Below are positions 8,453-15,913 of a DNA stretch of 64,000 nucleotides, one piece after another; within the stretch, counting starts at the first letter, position 1, and each line of letters begins with the position of its first letter. Made by a program: the position numbers and the translations under genes. The notes under the pieces were generated by a model. That model searched no databases. It was given only the letters and a program-made list of their open reading frames with translations, and was not told the DNA's origin. The DNA comes from Shinella fusca (GTDB lineage Bacteria > Pseudomonadota > Alphaproteobacteria > Rhizobiales > Rhizobiaceae), in contig NZ_JACHIK010000004.1 of NCBI RefSeq assembly GCF_014203155.1, forward strand, positions 62,001 to 126,000, given 5' to 3'.

Positions 8453-9511
8453 TCAGGTCTCCCGCACCCGCATCAGCCGGAAGACCGCGGCCGCGCCGGC
8501 GACCACGGTAAGCACGCGCACGAGATGATGCACCACAACGAAAGGCACTTCCACATCGAGGAAGAGCGCGATGAGGCTCATCTCGGCGACGCCGCCGGGC
8601 GAATAGGCGAGCACATAGGCAATGAACCTGTCGCCGCCGGCCAGCGACAGGAGCGAGGAGAACAGGAGCGTCGACAGCAGCATGAGGACCGTCGCGCCCG
8701 CTGAAAGCACCATGGCCCGCAGCACCATGCGCGGCGAGGCGCCGGCAAAGCGGCAGCCGATCGTCGCGCCGATCACCACCTGCGCGACGGCAAGGGCCGC
8801 CGCCGGGAGCTCGAAATCCGTCACGCCGGCAAGATGAAGCGCGGCGCTGACCAGCATCGGCCCCAGGAGGAAGCGGGCCGGCAGCCTGAGGAGCACCCCG
8901 AGCACGGCGCCGCCGGCCACGGCTCCGAGGAACCAGGCGGCATCGTCCATCGAAACCGCGGCTGTGCCTGCCGAAACAACGCCGGAGCGGTCGATGTCGA
9001 GGCCGGTGAAGGTCTCGATCAGGAAAGGAAGCGTCAGGACCACGAGGAAGATCCGCGCGGCATGGATGAGCGCGATCATGCGCTCGTCGCCGCCTTTTTC
9101 CGAGCCGAGCGTGATCATCTCGACGAGGCCGCCGGGCATGGCGGAGAAATAGGCGGTCACCGGATCGAGCCCGGCGATGCGCCGGAAATAGGTGAAAGCC
9201 AGCCAGCCGGTGAGCGCGATGAAGACGACGAGGCCGAGGAGCGAGACGATCCAGGCCCCGGCATGGCTGAAGACCTGCGGCGAGAAGGACGTTCCGAGCA
9301 TGGCGCCGATCACCGCCGTCATCGGCGGGCGGGCATGCCGGGGAAGCGACACGGGAACATGCAGGAAGGTGCAGAGCGCCGTCGCCAGCATCGCGCCGAG
9401 CAGCCAGGCGAGCGGCATGTGCACCAGCCACATCAGCAAGCCGCCCGCAGCGGCGATGGCGAGCGTCAGCGCGAACCGCCCCGCCGACCGGGCCGTCGTC
9501 ATCCGCCTCAC
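8453..9511 (-). CDS. AbrB-family membrane protein (PF05145, 'ammonia monooxygenase-like')
   Basis: A 352-residue integral membrane protein with about ten hydrophobic segments in two similar halves. Both halves carry the family's glycine-rich turn (WLLGAMLATAL near residue 35; 'FLLGPMLVSAALHLAG' near residue 215) and the 'SPGGVAEM' or 'MPGGLVEM' motifs (about 145 and 310), typical of this duplicated transporter-like family. The database name 'AbrB transcriptional regulator' is misleading, because there is no AbrB DNA-binding fold. The GTG start at 9511 overlaps the cupin stop (GTGA), and an ATG lies nine bases further in. As last gene of the sugar-acid operon it may export or import a small organic acid; the substrate is unknown. 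Confidence 0.8.
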   Translation of the reverse strand: MRRMTTARSAGRFALTLAIAAAGGLLMWLVHMPLAWLLGAMLATALCTFLHVPVSLPRHARPPMTAVIGAMLGTSFSPQVFSHAGAWIVSLLGLVVFIALTGWLAFTYFRRIAGLDPVTAYFSAMPGGLVEMITLGSEKGGDERMIALIHAARIFLVVLTLPFLIETFTGLDIDRSGVVSAGTAAVSMDDAAWFLGAVAGGAVLGVLLRLPARFLLGPMLVSAALHLAGVTDFELPAAALAVAQVVIGATIGCRFAGASPRMVLRAMVLSAGATVLMLLSTLLFSSLLSLAGGDRFIAYVLAYSPGGVAEMSLIALFLDVEVPFVVVHHLVRVLTVVAGAAAVFRLMRVRET

Positions 9512-9930
9512 GGATGCGCGCCCTTCGACGCCCCCTCATGCTCGGCATCGATGGAGCGCTCCTCGCCGGTGGCGATCATGGTGCGCGTCGCATCGATGGA
9601 GGCATAGACCCAGAAGATGCGCATCGGCCTGTCGGTGGGGTTGATGAAGCGGTGCGGCACGTTCGCCGGGATCCACGTTGTGTCGTTCGTGCCGAGACGG
9701 TGCTGCACCCCGTCGATCTCGGCGATGGCCTCGCCCTCGATGACCATCACGCTCTCTTCGCAATTGTGCTTGTGGAGGCCGATGGCGGCGCCCGGATCGA
9801 AGGCGGTGATGCCGTTGATCATGCTGGTGGAGCCGCATTTGCGGGTGACGAGCGGCGTGGTGCGGGCGCCGTTGCCGCGGTCGTTCGTCGTCAGTTCCCC
9901 CGGGCGGAGGATGGCGGGCTGCGCTGTCAT
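9508..9930 (-). CDS. Cupin-domain protein
   Basis: A 140-residue single-domain cupin. Motif 1 reads GAAIGLHKHNCEESVMVIEGEA (residues about 47-68), with the His-x-His-x4-Glu metal ligands. Motif 2 is IPANVPHRFINPTD (about 86-99) with the fourth ligand His. Such small cupins bind a divalent metal and act as isomerases, dioxygenases or sugar-acid binding proteins; nothing here decides which. It follows the aldehyde dehydrogenase by 27 bases and overlaps the AbrB-family gene by four, so it belongs to the otn operon. Confidence 0.78.
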   Translation of the reverse strand: MTAQPAILRPGELTTNDRGNGARTTPLVTRKCGSTSMINGITAFDPGAAIGLHKHNCEESVMVIEGEAIAEIDGVQHRLGTNDTTWIPANVPHRFINPTDRPMRIFWVYASIDATRTMIATGEERSIDAEHEGASKGAHP

Positions 9931-9957
9931 GGTCTTTCCTCGCTTTCCGGGCGGGCC

Positions 9958-11328
9958 TCAGCGGGCCGGGCCGACCCATACCGTCTTGATGTTCACGAAT
10001 TCGCGGATGCCGTAGACGCCGAGCTCGCGGCCGTAGCCCGAGCGCTTGATGCCGCCGAAGGGATAGCGCGGATCGGAGGCGACCATGCCGTTGATGAAGA
10101 CGGCGCCCGCCTCGATCTGGCGCGCAAGCCCGTGGGCGCGGCCGGTATCCCGCGTCCAGAGCGCCGCGCCGAGGCCGAATTCCGTCTGGTTGGCAAGCGT
10201 CACCGCCTCCGCAGCGTCCTTCACGCGGATGATCGCGGCGACCGGGCCGAAGGTCTCCTCGCAGAAGGCGGCCATGTCCGGCGTCACGTTGTCGAGCACG
10301 GTCGGCGGATAGTAGAAGCCGGCGCCGCCGAGCGGCTTTCCGCCGGCCTTCAGCGTGGCGCCTGCCGCAAGCGTGCGCTCGACCTGCCCGTGCAGGCCGG
10401 TCATCAGGTTCTCGCGGGCCATCGGGCCGATATCGGTGTCGCGCTCCATCGGATCGCCGATCTTCAGCGCCGCCACGCCTTCGAGGAAGAGGTCGACGAA
10501 GCGGTCGGCGACGGCCTCCTCGACGATGAAGCGCTTGGCGTTGACGCAGGACTGGCCGACATTGACGTAGCGGGCCTTGACCGCGACCTTCGCCGCCGCC
10601 TCGAGGTCGGCATCGGCCAGCACGATGAAGGGATCGGAACCGCCGAGTTCGAGCACCTGTTTCTTCAGCGCCTTGCCCGCCTGCGCGGCCACGATGGCGC
10701 CGACCTCCGTCGACCCGGTCAGCGTGACGGCGGCGATGCGCTCGTCGGCGATGATGCCGGCGACCTTCGACGGCTCGATCAGGAGCGCGGCGAAAAGGCC
10801 CTCGGGGCAGCCCGCCTCCTTCATGACCTCCTCGATGGCGAGCGCGCATTGCGGAACGTTGTTGGCATGCTTCAGGATCGCGCCGTTGCCCGCGGCGAGC
10901 GCCGGCGCGGCAAAGCGGAAGAACTGCCAGAACGGATAGTTCCACGGCATGATCGCCAGCACGACGCCGAGCGGATCGAAGACCACAAGGCTCTCGCTGG
11001 CATTGGAGGCGACGGGCTCGTCCGCCAGGAATTTTGCGGCGTTTTCGGCGTAGAAGTCGCAGTTATAGGCGCATTTCTCGATCTCGGCCTCCGCCTCGGC
11101 GATCGGCTTTCCCATCTCGCGGGTGATCATTGCCGCATAGCGGGCCTTGCCGGCGCGCAGCACGCGGGCCATCGCGGTCAGCAGACTGCAGCGCCCGGCG
11201 ACCGGCACCTTCCTCCAGGCGGCCTGCGCCGCCTTCGCCGCGCCGAGCGCGCGGTCGACATGGGCATCGTCGTGCAGCGCATGGCGTGCAAGCTCCCGGC
11301 CGTCGGCCGGATTGATGGAAACGATCAT
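9958..11328 (-). CDS. NAD(P)-dependent aldehyde dehydrogenase, succinate-semialdehyde dehydrogenase-like
   Basis: A 456-residue ALDH-superfamily enzyme. It has the PWNYPFWQ segment (about 133-140), the VTLTGSTEVG coenzyme loop, the catalytic general-base glutamate in LELGGSDPF, and the catalytic cysteine in GQSCVNAKR. The C-terminal PFGGIKRSGYGRELG is also standard. The closest style is GabD/SSADH of the 'short' 455-residue type. The start is ATG 11328 behind AGGAGAAG and overlaps the otnI stop by four bases. In this operon it may oxidise an aldehyde made when the four-carbon acid is cleaved, or supply the missing first oxidation step. The exact substrate is not readable. Confidence 0.85.
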   Translation of the reverse strand: MIVSINPADGRELARHALHDDAHVDRALGAAKAAQAAWRKVPVAGRCSLLTAMARVLRAGKARYAAMITREMGKPIAEAEAEIEKCAYNCDFYAENAAKFLADEPVASNASESLVVFDPLGVVLAIMPWNYPFWQFFRFAAPALAAGNGAILKHANNVPQCALAIEEVMKEAGCPEGLFAALLIEPSKVAGIIADERIAAVTLTGSTEVGAIVAAQAGKALKKQVLELGGSDPFIVLADADLEAAAKVAVKARYVNVGQSCVNAKRFIVEEAVADRFVDLFLEGVAALKIGDPMERDTDIGPMARENLMTGLHGQVERTLAAGATLKAGGKPLGGAGFYYPPTVLDNVTPDMAAFCEETFGPVAAIIRVKDAAEAVTLANQTEFGLGAALWTRDTGRAHGLARQIEAGAVFINGMVASDPRYPFGGIKRSGYGRELGVYGIREFVNIKTVWVGPAR

Positions 11329-12167
11329 GCTCTTCTCCTGGTGTAGTCCTGCTGCGCACACCAGGCCTGCAGGAAGCCGAGGCTTCCCGCGGTGGCGGCG
11401 GACGAGGGAACGAATTCGAAGCCGATGGCGCCATCGAAACCCTGCGCGTCGAGCGCGGCGAGGACGGCCGTGAAATCGATGGCGCCGGTGCCCGGCTCGT
11501 GGCGTCCGGGATGATCGGCGATATGGACATGCCCCAGCCGGTAGCCGTTTGCTGCGATCCAGGCGGCCGGGTCGACGCCGGATGCAGCCGCATGGAACGT
11601 GTCGAGCAGCAGGGAAACGTTGCCGGGGCCGAAGACATCCTGCACCCGGCAGGCCGCTTCCAGCGTGGAAAGCGCGTAGCCGGGAACGGCCGCCGCGCTG
11701 ATGGCCTCGATGAGGATCTTCACCGGCGTCCCGGCCGTCCGTTCGACGGCATGATGCAGGTTGGCGAGATAGACGCCCTCGGCCTCGCGCGCATCCTCCG
11801 GGCGCGGAATGCCGGCCATCGGATGCAGGTAGGGCACGCCGGCCGCGACGGCGAAATCGAGCGCCCTGTCGAACGCCGCCCGGAACTCTTCCTGCCTGCC
11901 GGGAAGGGCGGCAAGCCCCTTCTCGCCTTTTGCCGCGTCTGCGAATGCGAAGGGCATCTGCGCAAGGCGCAGGCCGTGCGCCGCCAGCAGGCCGGCGAGC
12001 ACCACCGGGTCGAGGGTATCGTCGTGAGGATGCTCGACGGCATCGAACCCGGCGGCGGCGGCCGCGGCGAAACGCTCGGCAAAGGGCAGTTCCCGGAAGA
12101 GATAGCCGATATGCGCGGAAAAGGAATTGCGCTTCCCGTGCCTGCCGTCCAGCCTCGCCGTCCGCAT
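11325..12167 (-). CDS. otnI: 2-oxo-tetronate isomerase-like protein (hydroxypyruvate isomerase family)
   Basis: A 280-residue TIM-barrel isomerase of the AP endonuclease 2 superfamily. The family motifs of OtnI/Hyi are present: GEKGLAALPGRQEEFR (about 79-94), a catalytic Glu in ILIEAIS, 'LLLDTFH' with metal-binding Asp and His, and GHVHIADHPGRHEPGTG (about 214-230). The second catalytic Glu lies in 'IGFEFVPS'. In the known pathway OtnI interconverts 2-oxo- and 3-oxo-tetronate. It is placed directly after OtnC and before the aldehyde dehydrogenase. The N-terminus is about 12 residues longer than most homologues, so a later start is possible. Confidence 0.82.
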   Translation of the reverse strand: MRTARLDGRHGKRNSFSAHIGYLFRELPFAERFAAAAAAGFDAVEHPHDDTLDPVVLAGLLAAHGLRLAQMPFAFADAAKGEKGLAALPGRQEEFRAAFDRALDFAVAAGVPYLHPMAGIPRPEDAREAEGVYLANLHHAVERTAGTPVKILIEAISAAAVPGYALSTLEAACRVQDVFGPGNVSLLLDTFHAAASGVDPAAWIAANGYRLGHVHIADHPGRHEPGTGAIDFTAVLAALDAQGFDGAIGFEFVPSSAATAGSLGFLQAWCAQQDYTRRRA

Positions 12168-12182
12168 GGGTCTCTCCTTCGA

Positions 12183-12821
12183 TCAATAGCCGCCGAAGAC
12201 GGCGTTCAGTTCGGCGACGTTCTCCGCCGTCAGCAGGCGCTTCGGCGCATCGCGCAGCAGGACCAGCAGCTTTGCGGTCTCCTCCAGTTCCTCGGCGGCA
12301 TAGACCGCCGAGGCGATGTCCCAGCCGCTGACGACCGGGCCGTGATTGGCAAGCAACACGGCGGCATGGCGGCCGCCGAGCGCCCGGATCATGTCACCCA
12401 TCCGCTCGTCGCCCGGCTTGACGTAAGGCAGCAGCTTCACCTTGCCGACGCGCATGACGACATAGGGCGTCAGCGGCGGGACGCAGTCGTCCGGATCGGT
12501 ATCGGCAAGGCACGACAGCGCCGTCGCGAAGGTCGAATGCAGATGGACCACCGCGCCCGCCTGCGGCCGCGTCTCGTAGAAGGCCCGGTGCAGGAAGACT
12601 TCCTTGGAGGGCTTGTCGCCCGACACATGGTTGCCGGCGCGGTCGAGCTTGGAGATGCGGGCCGGGTCGAGAAAGCCGAGGCACGAATTCGTCGGCGTCA
12701 TCAGGATCCCGTCCTCGACTGCGGCGCTGATATTGCCGGCCGAGCCGACCGAGAAGCCGCGGTCGAACAGCGATTTCGACAGGCGGGCGATCTCCTCGCG
12801 CAGCTTGTTTTCCGCGCTCAT
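12183..12821 (-). CDS. otnC: 3-oxo-tetronate 4-phosphate decarboxylase-like class II aldolase/adducin protein
   Basis: A 212-residue class II aldolase-family protein. The phosphate-binding N-terminal region reads GFSVGSAGNISAAVEDGILMTPTNSCLG. Zinc ligands are in VVHLHSTFATALS (H-x-H) and in LLANHGPVVSG (third His). This subgroup, next to OtnK and OtnI, decarboxylates 3-oxo-tetronate 4-phosphate to dihydroxyacetone phosphate. The start overlaps the kinase stop by four bases (ATGA). The assignment depends on the intact neighbourhood otnK-otnC-otnI more than on the sequence alone, since fuculose- and ribulose-phosphate aldolases share the same motifs. Confidence 0.85.
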   Translation of the reverse strand: MSAENKLREEIARLSKSLFDRGFSVGSAGNISAAVEDGILMTPTNSCLGFLDPARISKLDRAGNHVSGDKPSKEVFLHRAFYETRPQAGAVVHLHSTFATALSCLADTDPDDCVPPLTPYVVMRVGKVKLLPYVKPGDERMGDMIRALGGRHAAVLLANHGPVVSGWDIASAVYAAEELEETAKLLVLLRDAPKRLLTAENVAELNAVFGGY

Positions 12822-14089
12822 CGTCCAGCCAGCCTTTCCAGCGCCTTGGCGAAGAAATCGGGGGCGCCGAAATTGCCGGACTTCAGCGCAAGCGCCACGG
12901 GCCTTTCCCCGCCGGAGAGGAGCACCGGCACGCCCGGATCGATCTCCGCCCCGATGGCGAGCGCGCCGAGATCGAGCGCCGAGACCACCGCGCCGGAGGT
13001 TTCCCCGCCGGCAACGACCAGCCGCCGGATACCGGCCGCAACCAGCATGCAGGCCGTCTCGGCAAAGAGGGCATCGAGCGACGCGGCGACGCGCTCGCGC
13101 CCGAACCGCACCTGCAGGGCCTCCACCTCCTCCGGCGTTCCCGAGGAATAGGCAAGCGGCGCCCTGCCCCCGTTTGTGAGAAGGAAGGACGCCACGTCCG
13201 TGGCGCGCACCGTTCCCGCGACGACGCCGGCAACGTCGATGGCGAGCGTCGGATGATCCCGGCGATGGATCTCGACCTGTTGCCGCGTCGCGCCGGAGCA
13301 GCTTCCGGCAAGAATGGCCTCCGGCCCGTCGAGGCCGGCGGCATTCGCGCCCGTGCCGCCCGCAAGGCCGCTCTCGATGAAGTTCGCGGCAAGGCCGATC
13401 GCGATGCTCGAGCCGCCGGTGACGAGAGGATGCCCGGCCGCCGCACGGCCGATGGCGGTAAGGTCCCCGTCCGTGATCGCATCGACGATGACGAGCGTGC
13501 GGCCCTTAGCGCCGTTCTCCCGCAGGGCCGCCTCGATTGCGACGGGGCCGCGCTGGACGGTCGCCATATCGACATGGCCGACCTCGGTTTGCGTCTGGAG
13601 GCGCAGCCAGCGGCGGATATCCGCATCCGTCATCGGGTTCAGCGGATGGTTCTCAAGGCCGGATTCATCGAGGAGCCGGTCCTTCACGAAAAGATGGCCC
13701 TGGTAGACCGTCCGGCCGGCACCCGGAAAGGCCGGGCAGGCAATCACGCCCCTGACGCCGAGCGCCTCCGCCAGCGCTTCGGCGACCGGGCCGATATTGC
13801 CGGCCGGCGTGGAATCAAAGGTCGAGCAATATTTGAAGACGACCTGCCGGCAGCCCTGGTCCAGCAGCCAGCGAAGCGCGGCAAGCGATTGCTCGACGGC
13901 AAGTGCCGCAGCGATGGACCGGCTCTTCAGCGCGATAACGCCGGCCTCGACGGCCGGATCGGCCTCCACCTTCGGAATGCCGAGATATTGCACGGTGCGA
14001 AGACCGTCCCCGCCGGTGAGCCCCTTGGCGAGCGTGTTGGCGATGTCGCTCGCCCCGGTGAAGTCGTCCGCAATGACGCCTAGCAGCAT
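12818..14089 (-). CDS. otnK: 3-oxo-tetronate kinase, four-carbon acid sugar kinase family (DUF1537)
   Basis: A 423-residue DUF1537 kinase. The N-terminal substrate domain opens with LLGVIADDFTGASDIANTLA and includes FKYCSTFDSTPAGNIGP, the family's K-x-x-S-T-F-D-S motif. The C-terminal nucleotide-binding domain has 'LVVAGGETSGAVVSALDL' and 'LLSGGERPVALALKSGNFG'. OtnK phosphorylates 3-oxo-tetronate at O4 so that OtnC can decarboxylate it. A second, shorter DUF1537 kinase occurs at 60803-61831, so the window has two such pathways. It is 24 bases downstream of the racemase homologue. Confidence 0.87.
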   Translation of the reverse strand: MLLGVIADDFTGASDIANTLAKGLTGGDGLRTVQYLGIPKVEADPAVEAGVIALKSRSIAAALAVEQSLAALRWLLDQGCRQVVFKYCSTFDSTPAGNIGPVAEALAEALGVRGVIACPAFPGAGRTVYQGHLFVKDRLLDESGLENHPLNPMTDADIRRWLRLQTQTEVGHVDMATVQRGPVAIEAALRENGAKGRTLVIVDAITDGDLTAIGRAAAGHPLVTGGSSIAIGLAANFIESGLAGGTGANAAGLDGPEAILAGSCSGATRQQVEIHRRDHPTLAIDVAGVVAGTVRATDVASFLLTNGGRAPLAYSSGTPEEVEALQVRFGRERVAASLDALFAETACMLVAAGIRRLVVAGGETSGAVVSALDLGALAIGAEIDPGVPVLLSGGERPVALALKSGNFGAPDFFAKALERLAGR

Positions 14090-14113
14090 TGAATGGTCAC
14101 TCCCGAAAGAAGG

Positions 14114-14779
14114 TCAGGCCGCGCCGAGAAGGCGCTTCAGCTTGTCGATGGCCGCGCCCGGGCTCGACAGGACGGGGATGTCCGTCACCGCCCTGACGGC
14201 CGGCACCGCGCGCGCGGTGGAGAAATGGGCAAGGGCGATGCTGTCGAAGCCCCCGAGCCGGGCGGCGGCTTCGGCGACAAGCCGGTTGTGCGTTTCGGCG
14301 TCGCCGGCGCGCACCGCATCGATGGCGCCCGCGACAAGGACGCTCTCGATGACCGCGGCCGGGTCGATCCGCGCCGCCTCCTCCCGGAATTCCGCCTCCA
14401 TCCCCTCGCGTGCCGGCGGGAAGGTGTAGAGCATCGCCGTCCGCCCGCCCTTGCGGATCGCCGCCTCGAACATCGCCTCGTTCGGCTTCAGAACCGGGAT
14501 GTCGAGGGTCGCCGCCGCCGCCTCGATCGCCCGACCGAAGGCCGAGCAGGTGAAGAGCACGGCATCGCTGCCGATCTGCTTGCCGTAGTGCGCGAGCGCC
14601 GCGATCCGGGCGGCCAGCGCCTCGGTGATGTCGGCGCTCTTCGCCCGGTCGGGCGAAAGGCTGTCTTCGAGCAGGTTGACGACATCCGCATCCGGCCAGG
14701 CATCCGCAAAGGCCAGCCTGATCGGCTCCATGGCGATCGGCGTCGCATGGATGAGGGTTATCCGGGGCTGTTTCGACAT
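14114..14779 (-). CDS. Asp/Glu/hydantoin racemase-family protein with a single active-site cysteine
   Basis: A 221-residue protein of the Asp/Glu racemase fold. The first catalytic motif is FTCSAFG with Cys78. The second motif, where true racemases carry another Cys, reads IALAHFSTA with His185 in that area, and Cys78 is the only cysteine in the whole protein. Two-base racemisation therefore looks unlikely. Arylmalonate decarboxylase and maleate-isomerase relatives show that this fold supports other one- or two-cysteine chemistries. It lies between the ABC ATPase (57 bases) and otnK (24 bases), so its job is probably in the same sugar-acid pathway. Function not established. Confidence 0.75.
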   Translation of the reverse strand: MSKQPRITLIHATPIAMEPIRLAFADAWPDADVVNLLEDSLSPDRAKSADITEALAARIAALAHYGKQIGSDAVLFTCSAFGRAIEAAAATLDIPVLKPNEAMFEAAIRKGGRTAMLYTFPPAREGMEAEFREEAARIDPAAVIESVLVAGAIDAVRAGDAETHNRLVAEAAARLGGFDSIALAHFSTARAVPAVRAVTDIPVLSSPGAAIDKLKRLLGAA

Positions 14780-14836
14780 GTCAGTACCCTTGAAAGGGGC
14801 GACCGCCGGGAGGAGCGGCGGCCGCCGGCGGCGGCT

Positions 14837-15913
14837 CTAGTGCTGGCCTGCCGAGAACACCCAGACGCTTTCCGAAGGAATGCGCGCCCAGACCGTGCCG
14901 GTCGAAAGCTGCCGGGCGCCATGGGCCCTGGCGACGAAATCGCCGCGGCTGAGGCGATATTCCCAGCGGTCGCCGAGATAGATGCTGTCGTCGAGGGTCA
15001 TCTCCAGCCCGCCGGCTTCCGGCCGATCGCTGACGCTGATCTGCTCGACGCGGATCACCGCCCGCGCATCCTCGGAGGCGGCAAGGCCAGCGGCCTCGCG
15101 CACCGTGCCGTCGAGGCTCCAGTTGTCGCCGCCGATGACGGTGCGGCTGCCATCGACGGACCTGACCTTCGCCCTGACGATGTTGTTCGCCCCGAGGAAA
15201 TCGGCCGAATAGAAGCTGTTCGGGTTGGAGTAGATCTCCTGCGGCCCGCCCTGCTGGACGATCCGGCCGTCCTGCAGGAGAAGGATGTTGTCGGCGGCGG
15301 CGAGCGCCTCGCTCTGGTCGTGCGTCACGAGGATGGCGCAGATTTCGAGGTCGAGGATCAGCTTGCGGATCCAGTAGCGCGCCTCCTCGCGCAGCTTCGC
15401 GTCGAGGTTGGACAGCGGCTCGTCGAGGAGGAGGACGCGCGGCTCGTAGACGAGCGCGCGGCAGATCGCGACGCGCTGCTGCTGGCCGCCGGAAAGCTGC
15501 GAGGGGAAGCGGTCTGCAAGGTGGCCGAGGCCCATGCGCTCCAGGATCGCCTGCACGCGCTTTTCGATGTCGGCGGCCGTGACGCCGCGCAGCTTGAGGC
15601 CGTAGCCGACATTCTCCTTCACCGTCCGGTGCGGCCAGAGCGCGTAGGACTGGAAGACGAGGCCGATATTGCGCTGCTCGGGCGGCAGCGCGATCTTCTT
15701 CGCGCCGTCGAGCACCGTCTTGCCGCCGATGACGATCTCGCCGATTTCCGGCTGTTCGAGGCCGGCGACGCAGCGCAGCAGCGTGGTCTTGCCGCTGCCC
15801 GAGGCGCCGAGCAGGGCGACGATGGAACCGCGCTCCGCGGTGAAGGACGCCCCTTTCAGTATCTGAAGACCGCCCAGCCACTTCTGGACATTGCTGACGA
15901 CGAGTTCAGTCAT
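14837..15913 (-). CDS. ABC transporter ATP-binding protein, Fe3+/putrescine/thiamine (FbpC/PotA) type
   Basis: A 358-residue ATPase. It has Walker A GASGSGKT (residues about 36-43), signature [15 protein letters not shown] (about 136-150), Walker B VLLLDEPLSNLDAKLREEA and the H-loop in LVTHDQSEA. A C-terminal TOBE-type beta domain (about 240-358) follows. The Asn-Leu-Asp D-loop and the TOBE domain place it in the FbpC/PotA/SfuC group. It overlaps the permease stop region by eight bases. Together with the fused permease and periplasmic protein upstream it forms a complete importer. Confidence 0.9.
   Translation of the reverse strand: MTELVVSNVQKWLGGLQILKGASFTAERGSIVALLGASGSGKTTLLRCVAGLEQPEIGEIVIGGKTVLDGAKKIALPPEQRNIGLVFQSYALWPHRTVKENVGYGLKLRGVTAADIEKRVQAILERMGLGHLADRFPSQLSGGQQQRVAICRALVYEPRVLLLDEPLSNLDAKLREEARYWIRKLILDLEICAILVTHDQSEALAAADNILLLQDGRIVQQGGPQEIYSNPNSFYSADFLGANNIVRAKVRSVDGSRTVIGGDNWSLDGTVREAAGLAASEDARAVIRVEQISVSDRPEAGGLEMTLDDSIYLGDRWEYRLSRGDFVARAHGARQLSTGTVWARIPSESVWVFSAGQH

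Noticed and set aside
8453-9511. AbrB-type transcriptional regulator
   Set aside because: The database family name is historical. The protein is a two-repeat membrane protein with no DNA-binding fold.
9514-11346. Open frame of 610 codons on the plus strand
   Set aside because: Antisense to the cupin and aldehyde dehydrogenase genes; composition is typical of a shadow frame.
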